From: Shinella sp.
GTDB lineage: Bacteria > Pseudomonadota > Alphaproteobacteria > Rhizobiales > Rhizobiaceae
Direction of reading: 5' to 3'
DNA length: 64,000 bases
Assembly: GCA_003248775.1 (NCBI GenBank)
Contig: QFQX01000006.1
Span: forward strand, 1-64,000
Positions 46,591 to 54,898 of this stretch are shown here, piece by piece (positions within the stretch are counted from its first letter, which is position 1; each line of letters starts with the position of its first letter). The translations under genes were made by a program, and so were the position numbers. The notes beneath the pieces are model-generated. The model ran no database searches. It saw nothing but the letters and a program-made list of their open reading frames with translations, and was not told the origin of the DNA.

Positions 46591-48012
46591 ATGATCGACC
46601 GGGAGCATGTTTCGGCGCTTGAGAAGATCCTTGGCGAGAAGGGTGTCGTCAGCGATCCCGCCGCCATGGTGGCCTACCAGACCGGCGCCCGGTATGATGA
46701 GGGCGTCGCCGCTCTGGTGCTCCGTCCGGCAAGCACGGAAGATGTCTCGGCGGCCGTCGCCTATTGCGTGAAGAACGGCATCGCGCTGATCCCGCAATCC
46801 GGCAATACCGGCCTCGTCTCGGGATCGACACCGGATGGCTCGGGCACGCAGGCTGTTTTGAGCCTCGACCGGATGACGCAGCGGTTCGACCTCGACCTCG
46901 ACAACCGCTCGCTGACCCTTGAGGCCGGCTTTCGGCTTTCGGACGTCAACCAGCGGCTTGAGCCGCATGGCCTGTTCTTCCCGATCGATCTCGGAGCCGA
47001 TCCGCGTATCGGCGGCATGCTGTCGACAAACACCGGTGGTTCCCGCTTCCTGAAATACGGCGATGTCAGGCGCAATACGCTCGGCGTGAAGGTGGTGCTG
47101 GCCGATGAGGCAGGCACGGTTCTCGACCTCAACTGCGACCTGCGCAAGAACAATACCGGCGTCGACTGGAAGCAGGTGTTCATTGGGACCGCCGGCGCTT
47201 TCGGCGTCATCACCGAATGCGTACTGAACCTCGAGGCGCTGTCGAAACAGGTCGCGACCGCCTATCTGGTGCCGGCGAGCGGGGCGCATGTCATGCCACT
47301 GCTGCGGGCCATGGAACAGCGGCTTGGCGCCTATCTTTCGGCTTTCGAGGGCATGTCGAGGAATGCCGTCGCCGCCTCCCTCGATCATGTGCCGTCGCTG
47401 CGCAATCCGTTCCAGGGCGGCGTCATCCCGGACTATGTGATCCTCTGCGAGATATCCCGCACCTGGGAGCCGCGCGAGGGCGAGCAGTCGCTAGACGCCG
47501 TTCTCGAAGCGGTTCTTGCCGAAATATGGGAAAGCGACGATGCCCCGTTGGCGGATGCCTTCGTCGGGCCGGCTCATGAAATGTGGGCGCTGCGCCATGC
47601 CCTTTCGGAAGGTGTCAAGCATTCCGGCAAGCTGATCGCCTTCGACCTGTCCTTCCGCCGTGGCGACATCATGACCTTCTGCGACCGGATGAAGGCCGAG
47701 ATGCCCTCGGCTTTCCCGGAGGTGACGATCTGCGATTTCGGTCATATCGGCGATGGCGGCGTGCACTTCAACCTTGTCGTGCCGAAGGACAGCTCCGCCG
47801 CGACCGACAAGGAGTTCGAGACGCGGCTGCGCGACTGGGTCTTCACCATCGCGGTCGGCGATTTCGCCGGAAGCTTCAGCGCCGAACACGCCATCGGCCG
47901 CAAGAACCAGAGCTATTACGATCTCTATACGAACGGAAATATCAAGGAGCTGGCGGCCGGGCTGAAAGCCCTGATATCGCCGGGCAGCCTTGGCTCGGTC
48001 AGGTTCGGCTAG
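46591..48012 (+). CDS. FAD-binding oxidoreductase, D-2-hydroxyglutarate dehydrogenase type
   Basis: 473 residues of the FAD_binding_4 / D-lactate dehydrogenase-like family. FAD segment IPQSGNTGLVSGSTPDGSG near residue 68, GADPRIGGMLSTNTGGSRFLKYG near 132, and the C-terminal metal-binding FGHIGDGGVHFN with SAEHAIGRKN. Such enzymes oxidise D-2-hydroxyglutarate to 2-oxoglutarate. Directly following hglS, it would consume that enzyme's product and feed the TCA cycle. D-lactate or another 2-hydroxyacid remains possible. Confidence 0.88.
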   Translation: MIDREHVSALEKILGEKGVVSDPAAMVAYQTGARYDEGVAALVLRPASTEDVSAAVAYCVKNGIALIPQSGNTGLVSGSTPDGSGTQAVLSLDRMTQRFDLDLDNRSLTLEAGFRLSDVNQRLEPHGLFFPIDLGADPRIGGMLSTNTGGSRFLKYGDVRRNTLGVKVVLADEAGTVLDLNCDLRKNNTGVDWKQVFIGTAGAFGVITECVLNLEALSKQVATAYLVPASGAHVMPLLRAMEQRLGAYLSAFEGMSRNAVAASLDHVPSLRNPFQGGVIPDYVILCEISRTWEPREGEQSLDAVLEAVLAEIWESDDAPLADAFVGPAHEMWALRHALSEGVKHSGKLIAFDLSFRRGDIMTFCDRMKAEMPSAFPEVTICDFGHIGDGGVHFNLVVPKDSSAATDKEFETRLRDWVFTIAVGDFAGSFSAEHAIGRKNQSYYDLYTNGNIKELAAGLKALISPGSLGSVRFG

Positions 48013-48067
48013 CACACATTCTCAATTCACGTCGCAAGAGCGGCTATCAGGCAATGAGGACTGCGCA

Positions 48068-49300
48068 ATGAGCATCAATACCAAGGTCGGGGAGGCGACA
48101 TTCCAGCCTGCCTCGCGTATTTCGTCCATCGGCGTTTCTGAAATCGTCAAGCTCGGCGCGAAGGCGCAGGCGCTGAAGCGCGAGGGTCGCCCGGTCATCA
48201 TCCTCGGTGCCGGCGAGCCGGACTTCGATACGCCCGACCATATCAAGGAAGCCGCCTGGAAAGCGTTGCAGGCCGGCCAAACCAAGTATACCGCTCTTGA
48301 TGGTACGCCGGAACTGAAGGCCGCGATCCGCGACAAGTTCAGCCGCGAGAACGGTGTCGATTACGCGCTGGACGAGATCACGGTCGCGACCGGCGCCAAG
48401 CAGATCCTCTTCAACGCGCTGATGGCGACGCTGAACCCGGGCGACGAGGTCGTCATCCCGACGCCTTACTGGACGTCCTATTCCGATATCGTGCAGATCG
48501 CCGAGGGCAAGCCGGTGCTGATCGCCTGCGATGCCGAGGCCGGTTTCCGCCTGCAGGCCCAAGAGCTTGAAGCGGCGATTACGCCGAAGACCCGCTGGCT
48601 GATCCTGAACTCGCCGTCGAACCCGTCGGGTGCGGCCTATCGCGAGGAGGATTACCGGCCGCTTCTCGATGTCCTGCTGCGCCATCCGCATGTCTGGCTG
48701 CTGGTCGACGACATGTACGAGCACATCGTCTACGACGATTTCCGCTTCGTCACCCCGGCGGCAATCGAACCGCGGCTGAAGAACCGCATCCTTACCGTCA
48801 ACGGCGTCTCGAAGGCCTATGCCATGACCGGCTGGCGCATCGGCTATGCCGGCGGCCCGCGCGATCTCATCAAGGCCATGGCCGTGGTGCAGAGCCAGGC
48901 GACGTCCTGCCCGTCCTCGGTCAGCCAGGCGGCGAGCGTCGCCGCGCTGAACGGTCCTCAGGATTTTCTCGTTGAACGCAAGGCAAGCTTCCAGCGCCGC
49001 CGTGACCTCGTGGTCGCCGGCCTCAACGCCATCGAAGGGCTGGATTGCCGGGTGCCGGAAGGCGCTTTCTATACCTTCTCCGGCTGCGCCGGCGTTCTCG
49101 GCAAGACCACGCCGGGCGGCAAGCTGATCGCAACCGACGCCGATTTCTGCGCCTATCTGCTGGAAGACGCCAATGTCGCGGTGGTGCCGGGTTCCGCCTT
49201 CGGCCTCTCGCCCTTCTTCCGCATTTCCTATGCGAGCGCGGAAAGCGAGCTGGTCGAGGCGCTGAAGCGCATAGCTGAGGCCTGCGCCAACCTGCGTTGA
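48068..49300 (+). CDS. Pyridoxal-phosphate aminotransferase, class I
   Basis: 410 residues of the aspartate/prephenate aminotransferase branch (AatA/AatB type). PLP lysine in NGVSKAYAMTGWRIGYAGG near residue 245; ILGAGEPDFDTPDHI, NSPSNPSGA and the C-terminal FRISYA arginine are also present. In its operon with hglS and a hydroxyglutarate dehydrogenase, it may act as a 2-aminoadipate aminotransferase making 2-oxoadipate; an aspartate/2-oxoglutarate activity is equally consistent with sequence. GAGGA lies 9 bases upstream of the ATG at 48068; a start at 47990 would overlap the previous gene. Confidence 0.9.
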   Translation: MSINTKVGEATFQPASRISSIGVSEIVKLGAKAQALKREGRPVIILGAGEPDFDTPDHIKEAAWKALQAGQTKYTALDGTPELKAAIRDKFSRENGVDYALDEITVATGAKQILFNALMATLNPGDEVVIPTPYWTSYSDIVQIAEGKPVLIACDAEAGFRLQAQELEAAITPKTRWLILNSPSNPSGAAYREEDYRPLLDVLLRHPHVWLLVDDMYEHIVYDDFRFVTPAAIEPRLKNRILTVNGVSKAYAMTGWRIGYAGGPRDLIKAMAVVQSQATSCPSSVSQAASVAALNGPQDFLVERKASFQRRRDLVVAGLNAIEGLDCRVPEGAFYTFSGCAGVLGKTTPGGKLIATDADFCAYLLEDANVAVVPGSAFGLSPFFRISYASAESELVEALKRIAEACANLR

Positions 49301-49310
49301 TGACAGTTAC

Positions 49311-49332
49311 AAGGCCCGCGAAAGCGGGCCTT
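49311..49332. terminator. Bidirectional terminator
   Basis: AAGGCCCGC-GAAA-GCGGGCCTT followed by TCT, between the convergent aminotransferase and HupE genes. The GAAA tetraloop makes it very stable. Confidence 0.8.
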
Positions 49333-49333
49333 T

Positions 49334-49987
49334 CTACTTGAACAGGAAATACACCCCGCAAACGGCGATGACGCCGCCGAGGGCGCGCACCAGATTGCCG
49401 TTCCATATGCCTTTCAGACCATAGCCGACGCCGATGCCGAGGATGTGGATTGCGCCGGTCGAAACGACGAAGCCCACCGTGAAGGCGGCGGGATCGACGG
49501 CCCGGAGTGTCGCCTGACCATGCGGATAGCCGTGAAAGACGGCGAACAGGGCGACGATGACCAGGGCCGCCCATTCCGGCGCGCGCCAGCCGGCGGCGAT
49601 GACGCCGCCGAGCACCATCAGCGAAACGGCGATGGCGATCTTGATTGTTTCCGCCGTAAGCAGGTCAAACATGCCGATGATGCCGCCGACGCACATGATG
49701 AGCGGAAAAGTGGCGGGCAGAGTCCACACCGAGCGACCGCCCATCTGCGCGCCCCAGAGACCGACGGCCAGCATGGCGAGGAAGTGATCGAAGCCCGCAA
49801 GCGGATGACCGAAACCGCTGCCGAAGCCGCCCATGGGGCCGCCGAGATCGTGCGCAGCGGCAATCGAAGGAAGAGCGCTTGCGAAGAGTGATGCAACGCC
49901 AGCCGTGCGGGTCGCGGACGCGAAAATTCGCGGCATAGCGGACCCTGGCGCCGAGATACGACGAAACTGCTGCAGGAAACGGGTCAT
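49334..49987 (-). CDS. HupE/UreJ family protein, paralogue 1
   Basis: 217 residues with a long N-terminal secretion/membrane segment and five or six further helices. The HupE motif HPLAGFDHFLAMLAVGLWGAQMGGRSVW is present, with FHGYPHG downstream. Members are thought to transport nickel or cobalt for hydrogenase, urease or other enzymes. A divergent paralogue at 50156 shares these motifs (HPLSGADHLLAM; FHGYAHG). The ATG at 49987 has GGAG about 11 bases away. Its stop falls just after the terminator shared with the aminotransferase gene. Confidence 0.88.
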   Translation of the reverse strand: MTRFLQQFRRISAPGSAMPRIFASATRTAGVASLFASALPSIAAAHDLGGPMGGFGSGFGHPLAGFDHFLAMLAVGLWGAQMGGRSVWTLPATFPLIMCVGGIIGMFDLLTAETIKIAIAVSLMVLGGVIAAGWRAPEWAALVIVALFAVFHGYPHGQATLRAVDPAAFTVGFVVSTGAIHILGIGVGYGLKGIWNGNLVRALGGVIAVCGVYFLFK

Positions 49988-50155
49988 AAGAAATTTCTCC
50001 GGAGGTGACGCGCGCGCATCACCCGCCACGACTGCGACACAGATCCATCTACAATCATCGGCGATTCGGATATAGTCCGCTCGCGCCGCTGCCGGCCGGT
50101 AAGACCGGGCGATGATCTTAAACGCAGGGTGACGAGTGATTTTGGAGATTTGACG

Positions 50156-50761
50156 ATGCTGATTTCGAAGACGCCGCGAGCCTTCGTCGTTCCGGCCCTT
50201 CTCGGGCTTGCCGCTTCGCTCGTGCTTCCGGCCGTGGCCGAGGCGCATATCCTTCAGGGCGAGGCAGGTGGTTTTCTTCATGGTTTCGAGCATCCGCTTT
50301 CCGGTGCCGACCACCTGCTTGCCATGTTCTGTGTCGGCCTCTGGGGTGCGCAGATGGGCGGCCGCTCCGTCTGGAGCCTGCCGATCGCCTTTCCGCTGAT
50401 CATGGTCATTGGCGGCATGCTGGGCATTGCCGGAGTGCCGCTGCCGGCGGTGGAAAGCGGCATCGCGCTTTCGATCATCGTGCTGGGTGCCGCAATCGCC
50501 TTCGTCTGGCGCCCGCCGGAATGGCTGGCCGTGCTGGTGATCGGCGTCTTTGCGATCTTCCATGGCTATGCCCACGGCGCGGAATTGCCGGCTGCCACCG
50601 ATCCGGCCGACTATGCCATCGGCTTTGTCGTCGCAACCGGCCTGATACACCTTCTCGGCATTTCCGTTGGGCTCGCTTTCCAGCGATTCCGGGGCGGGGA
50701 ACTCTCGCGCGCCGTGGGTGGCCTGATCGGCCTCGGCGGCGTCTATTTCCTCGTCGCCTGA
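50156..50761 (+). CDS. HupE/UreJ family protein, paralogue 2
   Basis: 201 residues with a signal sequence-like start (ALLGLAASLVLPAVAEAHIL) and about six helices. The motif HPLSGADHLLAMFCVGLWGAQMGGRSVW and FHGYAHGAELPA are near-identical to the divergent paralogue. GGAGATTTGACG precedes the ATG. It heads a three-gene group with a membrane protein and a DUF1007 protein, which suggests a metal (Ni/Co) uptake unit. Confidence 0.9.
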   Translation: MLISKTPRAFVVPALLGLAASLVLPAVAEAHILQGEAGGFLHGFEHPLSGADHLLAMFCVGLWGAQMGGRSVWSLPIAFPLIMVIGGMLGIAGVPLPAVESGIALSIIVLGAAIAFVWRPPEWLAVLVIGVFAIFHGYAHGAELPAATDPADYAIGFVVATGLIHLLGISVGLAFQRFRGGELSRAVGGLIGLGGVYFLVA

Positions 50762-50765
50762 GCCC

Positions 50766-51509
50766 GTGCGCATCGCGTCGCTCTCAGGTGGTTCTCCCCC
50801 GTTCTGGCCGGGCCTTGTGCTGGCCGTCGGGGGAGGGGCCGTCATCCTCCTGTCTTTCCTTCTGAAATCACCGGGGGATTATGTCGACTGGCCGCTGGCC
50901 TCCGTCTTCACCGCCGAGCGCCTGCTGCCGCTTCTGGGGCTTGGCGTCCTGATCGGGCAGTTGCCGCGCAAGGCATTGGCTCCGGCAGTCGTTCTTCTTC
51001 TTGCCGGCATCGCTCCTGGCTTCGTCTTCCGTGAGAAATTTTACGAACTGATGGCGCCGGTTCCGGGTGCTGCGGCGAACATGTTTCTTGCCGGCCCCAT
51101 AGCCTGCCTGCTGATAGGCTTTCCGCTGGTTTTGCCGTGGGGTGTCCGGCCATGGCTGGCGCTGCCTCTGCTGGTTCCCGCCGGAGCCGTTCTGGCGATT
51201 GCCGGGTTGCTGGGCGATGTGACCCTGCATGCCCGAAGCTATCTCCCTTCGGCATGTTTGGCAGAGATCTGGATCGTCGCGGGCATGGCGTTTCTCGCCG
51301 CCGCCTTTCGGCAGGCATGGGCGATGATCGGGGCGCGCATATTCGCAAGCTGGCTGATCGCCATCGGCTTTCTCTACGGCGGTGCGCATCTCGCCGCAAA
51401 ACGGAACGGCCTCGTTCCTCCGCCGTTTTCGGCGGCTGTAAAGACGGGGGAGTTCGCCGGTTTCGAGACCGTGCTGGAGCAGCTGGACCGCGCGGGAGAG
51501 GCAAAATGA
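50766..51509 (+). CDS. Uncharacterised polytopic membrane protein
   Basis: 247 residues with about seven hydrophobic segments (WPGLVLAVGGGAVILLSFLL, LLPLLGLGVLIGQLP, PACLAEIWIVAGMAFLAAAF and others). Starts with GTG four bases after the HupE stop and ends overlapping the DUF1007 start (ATGA), so it is clearly part of the operon. Not recognised; it may be the membrane partner in metal transport. Confidence 0.8.
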   Translation: MRIASLSGGSPPFWPGLVLAVGGGAVILLSFLLKSPGDYVDWPLASVFTAERLLPLLGLGVLIGQLPRKALAPAVVLLLAGIAPGFVFREKFYELMAPVPGAAANMFLAGPIACLLIGFPLVLPWGVRPWLALPLLVPAGAVLAIAGLLGDVTLHARSYLPSACLAEIWIVAGMAFLAAAFRQAWAMIGARIFASWLIAIGFLYGGAHLAAKRNGLVPPPFSAAVKTGEFAGFETVLEQLDRAGEAK

Positions 51510-52108
51510 GCCTTCCTTGCCGCCATTATCCTTTCGCCATCGCCTGCCTGATCGTGCTGGCGTCCGCGTCCTCCGCATTCGCCCATCCCGATATCGCGGT
51601 CACTGCGCGCGTCCTGTTCGATATCAGGGACGGGCGGCTGGTATCCGTTGGCGAAAGCTTCGCCTTCGACGAGAAATACAGTGCCCGGCTGCGCTCCCGT
51701 TTCGATCACGATGGCAACGGCATGTTCGATGACGGCGAAGCCGACGAGTTGCGTCAGGCCCTGACCGCCGATCTCGGCGACAGGGACTTCCTGACCGAAC
51801 TGGCTCTCGGAGAACAGCCGCTGGATCTGGGAGAACCCGATGCCTTCCATGTGACCGCCCGGGCCGGCAGCGTATCGATCACCTTCGGCTTCCGGCTGGA
51901 GGCCCCTGTGGCAATCGGGGCGGGGCAAAGCCTGACGCTGATGCAGCGCGACCGGGATTATACGGTGGCCTTCCGGCTGGCCGAAGACAGGCCGGTGCTG
52001 ATCCGGGGCGGTGAGGGGCATTGCGCCTACACGGTCACCGACCGGCCGGATCGTGCCTATTTCGGCGGACTGGTCGTACCGCAGGCAATCACCCTGACTT
52101 GCCGCTGA
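51506..52108 (+). CDS. DUF1007 periplasmic protein
   Basis: 200 residues with a signal peptide (PFAIACLIVLASASSAFA|HP). The mature start HPDIAVTARVLFDIRDGRLVSVGESFAFDEKYSA is the DUF1007 hallmark, and an EF-hand-like loop DHDGNGMFDDGEADEL follows. DUF1007 proteins are often encoded beside Ni/Co transporters such as RcnA-like and HupE proteins. ATGA overlap with the previous gene. Two late cysteines (GHCAYT, LTCR) may form a disulfide. Confidence 0.87.
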   Translation: MSLPCRHYPFAIACLIVLASASSAFAHPDIAVTARVLFDIRDGRLVSVGESFAFDEKYSARLRSRFDHDGNGMFDDGEADELRQALTADLGDRDFLTELALGEQPLDLGEPDAFHVTARAGSVSITFGFRLEAPVAIGAGQSLTLMQRDRDYTVAFRLAEDRPVLIRGGEGHCAYTVTDRPDRAYFGGLVVPQAITLTCR

Positions 52109-52110
52109 TC

Positions 52111-52992
52111 TCAGACGAAGATCTGTCGGTTCTCGTCGACGAGTTCCTGCAGGAAGGAGACCACGGTGCGCACGCGCACCAGTTCGCGGGCGCTTTCGTG
52201 ATAGGTGGTCCAGTAGGAGCGCCGGATGATGACATCCGGCAGCACCCGCACAAGTTCCCCATGCTGCCGGGCGATGTAGTCGTGCAGGATGCCGATGCCG
52301 AAGCCGGCGCGCACGGCTTCCGTCTGGCCGATGGCCGACGAGATCTCGAAGCCGGAATCCCAGCTGCGCATCACTTCGCCGGTATAGGCAAGCGACGCCG
52401 AATAGACGAGATCGTCCACATGGCCGATCAGCCGGTGTTCCCTCAGCGCCTCGACGGTCTCCGGCATGCCGGCTTCTTCGAGGTAGCTGCGCGAAGCATA
52501 AAGGCCGAGCGTGTAGTCGGTGAGTTTCGAGGAGATGAGCCGTCCCTGTTCCGGCCGCTCGATGGTGATGGCGATATCGGCCTCGCGCTGGGAAAGCGAG
52601 AAGGCGCGCGGAACCGGCACGAGCTGGATCTTGAGGGCAGGATAACGCCGGGTCAGCTCTCCGAGGCGGGAAGCGAGGAAGGCGACGCCGAAACCATCCG
52701 GCGCGCCGATGCGCACGGTGCCGGCGACTGCGCTGTCGACGCGGCCGATATCCGATTGCGCCGCCAGCATCTCCGTTTCCATGCGCTCTGCGGCACGGCT
52801 GAAGACCTCGCCTTCGGGCGTCAGCTCACAGCCATTGGTGCGGCGGACGAGGAGGCGGGTCTGCAACGCTTCCTCAAGTGCCGTGATCCGGCGCGACAGG
52901 GTCGCGTGGTTGACCCCGAGCCGCCGCGATGCCGAAAGGATCTGCCCGGAGCGGGCCACCGCAAGGAACATGCGCACATCGTCCCAGTTCAT
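52111..52992 (-). CDS. LysR-family transcriptional regulator
   Basis: 293 residues. HTH DDVRMFLAVARSGQILSASRRLGVNHATLSRRITALEEAL at the N-terminus, effector domain with GAPDGFGVAFLASRLGELTRRYPALKIQLVPVPR. ATG at 52992 is the standard LysR start; the frame is open a further 39 codons. It is divergent from mmsA, with 115 bases between the starts, so regulation of mmsA is likely. Two bases separate its stop from the convergent DUF1007 gene. Confidence 0.9.
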   Translation of the reverse strand: MNWDDVRMFLAVARSGQILSASRRLGVNHATLSRRITALEEALQTRLLVRRTNGCELTPEGEVFSRAAERMETEMLAAQSDIGRVDSAVAGTVRIGAPDGFGVAFLASRLGELTRRYPALKIQLVPVPRAFSLSQREADIAITIERPEQGRLISSKLTDYTLGLYASRSYLEEAGMPETVEALREHRLIGHVDDLVYSASLAYTGEVMRSWDSGFEISSAIGQTEAVRAGFGIGILHDYIARQHGELVRVLPDVIIRRSYWTTYHESARELVRVRTVVSFLQELVDENRQIFV

Positions 52993-53107
52993 TTCGCACA
53001 CCTTATGTCGAAAAATGCACAACGGTTCTGTAATCCAGATCATTGCCTTGCGCAAATCGAAGTGGGAAGCTGCGCCATCACAAAAAGACCCCTGAGGAGG
53101 TTCATCC

Positions 53108-54604
53108 ATGTATGAGATCGGTCATTTCATCGGCGGCAAGCATGTCCCCGGCACCAGCGGACGCACGTCGCCCGTCTACAACCCGGCAACCGGCGAGATC
53201 CAGGGGCAGGTAGCGCTTGCGACCGATGCCGAGCTTGATGCCGCCGTGCAGAACGCCAAGGCCGCCCAGGTTGGCTGGGCCGCGACCAATCCGCAGCGCC
53301 GCGCCCGCGTGTTCATGAAGTTCGTGGAACTCCTGAACAAGAACATGAATGAACTGGCCGAGCTGCTCTCGAAGGAGCATGGCAAGACGGTCGAGGATTC
53401 CAAGGGTGACATCATTCGCGGTCTTGAAGTCTGCGAATTCGTCATCGGCATTCCGCACCTCTCCAAGAGCGAATTCACCGAAGGCGCCGGCCCGAACATC
53501 GACATGTATTCGATCCGCCAGCCGGTCGGCATCGGCGCGGGCATCACCCCCTTCAACTTCCCGGCCATGATCCCGATGTGGATGTTCGCGCCCGCAATCG
53601 CCTGCGGCAACGCCTTTATCCTGAAGCCCTCCGAGCGCGATCCGTCCGTTCCGATCCGTCTGGCCGAACTGATGATCGAAGCCGGCCTGCCGGCTGGCGT
53701 CCTCAACGTCGTCAATGGCGACAAGGGCGCGGTCGATGCGATCCTCACCCATCCGGAAATCAGCGCGGTCTCCTTCGTTGGCTCGACCCCGATCGCACGC
53801 TACGTCTATGGCACCGCCGCCATGAACGGCAAGCGCGCCCAGTGCTTCGGCGGCGCCAAGAACCACATGATCATCATGCCGGATGCCGATCTGGACCAGG
53901 CCGCAAACGCCCTGATGGGCGCCGGCTACGGTTCCGCCGGAGAGCGCTGCATGGCGATCTCGGTTGCCGTTCCGGTCGGTGAGGAAACCGCCAACCGTCT
54001 GATCGAAAAGCTGACGCCGATGGTGGAAGCGCTTCGCATCGGCCCCTACACCGACGAGAAGGCCGATCTCGGCCCGGTCGTCACCAAGGAAGCCCAGGCC
54101 CGCATCAAGTCGCTGATCGACAGCGGTGTCGCCCAGGGCGCCAACCTCGTCGTCGACGGCCGCGATTTCAAGCTGCAGGGCTATGAGAACGGCTATTTCG
54201 TCGGCGGTTGCCTGTTCGACAACGTCACTCCGGACATGGACATCTACAAGACGGAAATCTTCGGGCCGGTTCTCTCTGTCGTTCGCGCCAAGAACTACGA
54301 GGATGCGCTCGCCCTGCCGATGAAGCATGAATACGGCAATGGCGTTGCGATCTACACCCGCGACGGCGACGCTGCCCGTGACTTCGCGTCCCGCATCAAT
54401 ATCGGCATGGTCGGCGTCAACGTTCCGATCCCGGTTCCGCTTGCCTACCACTCCTTCGGTGGCTGGAAGTCCTCTTCCTTCGGCGATCTCAACCAGCACG
54501 GCACGGACTCGATCAAGTTCTGGACCCGCACCAAGACGATCACCAGCCGTTGGCCTTCGGGCATCAAGGATGGCGCCGAGTTCGTGATGCCGACGATGAA
54601 GTGA
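53108..54604 (+). CDS. mmsA: Methylmalonate-semialdehyde dehydrogenase, CoA-acylating
   Basis: 498 residues. Catalytic Cys in YGSAGERCMAISVAV near residue 281; ITPFNFPAMIPMWMFAPAIACGNAF and LKPSERDPS are typical of the MmsA/IolA branch. It converts methylmalonate or malonate semialdehyde to propionyl- or acetyl-CoA in valine and myo-inositol breakdown. GAGGAGG precedes the ATG. Its last 49 bases have a diverged duplicate 109 bases downstream. Divergent LysR is the probable regulator. Confidence 0.95.
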   Translation: MYEIGHFIGGKHVPGTSGRTSPVYNPATGEIQGQVALATDAELDAAVQNAKAAQVGWAATNPQRRARVFMKFVELLNKNMNELAELLSKEHGKTVEDSKGDIIRGLEVCEFVIGIPHLSKSEFTEGAGPNIDMYSIRQPVGIGAGITPFNFPAMIPMWMFAPAIACGNAFILKPSERDPSVPIRLAELMIEAGLPAGVLNVVNGDKGAVDAILTHPEISAVSFVGSTPIARYVYGTAAMNGKRAQCFGGAKNHMIIMPDADLDQAANALMGAGYGSAGERCMAISVAVPVGEETANRLIEKLTPMVEALRIGPYTDEKADLGPVVTKEAQARIKSLIDSGVAQGANLVVDGRDFKLQGYENGYFVGGCLFDNVTPDMDIYKTEIFGPVLSVVRAKNYEDALALPMKHEYGNGVAIYTRDGDAARDFASRINIGMVGVNVPIPVPLAYHSFGGWKSSSFGDLNQHGTDSIKFWTRTKTITSRWPSGIKDGAEFVMPTMK

Positions 54605-54667
54605 TGCCTTCCGGGGCTTCCTGCTTGCGCGTCCTCGCGGCACTGCGTTTGCTGCGGTCGCGCGGGC

Positions 54668-54716
54668 GGGCATCAAGGACGGTGCCGAATTCGTCATGCC
54701 GACGATGAAGTGATGC
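54668..54716 (+). repeat. Duplicate of the mmsA 3' end
   Basis: 49 bases, 45 identical to 54559-54607, encoding the same 14 residues plus stop. All four differences fall at third codon positions and are synonymous. The copy lies in a non-coding gap, so it is a relict of a second mmsA allele or paralogue. Confidence 0.85.
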
Positions 54717-54766
54717 TCTTGACCTCTCTACCAGTAAGATGTCTGCAAGTACTTTGAAGAACTTCG

Positions 54767-54796
54767 AAAACGGGTCTCGAAAGAGGCCCGTTTTTT
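54767..54796 (+). terminator. Terminator downstream of mmsA
   Basis: AACGGG-TCTC and GAG-GCCCGTT pair around a GAAA loop and are followed by TTTTTT. It lies beyond the duplicated mmsA end. Confidence 0.82.
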
Positions 54797-54898
54797 CGTT
54801 GCGCACAACTTGCGACAAGGCTGTGGTCGTGGCAGGTCTATCTGCGGATGCGGTCGGGGGCCGAATCTGTAGGATTGGCATGGGCAATTGGGGCGAAA

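Noticed and set aside
49988..50155. Possible cobalamin or nickel riboswitch between the HupE genes
   Set aside because: No B12-box (AGYCAGGAGACCTGCC-like) or other riboswitch core could be found in either orientation.
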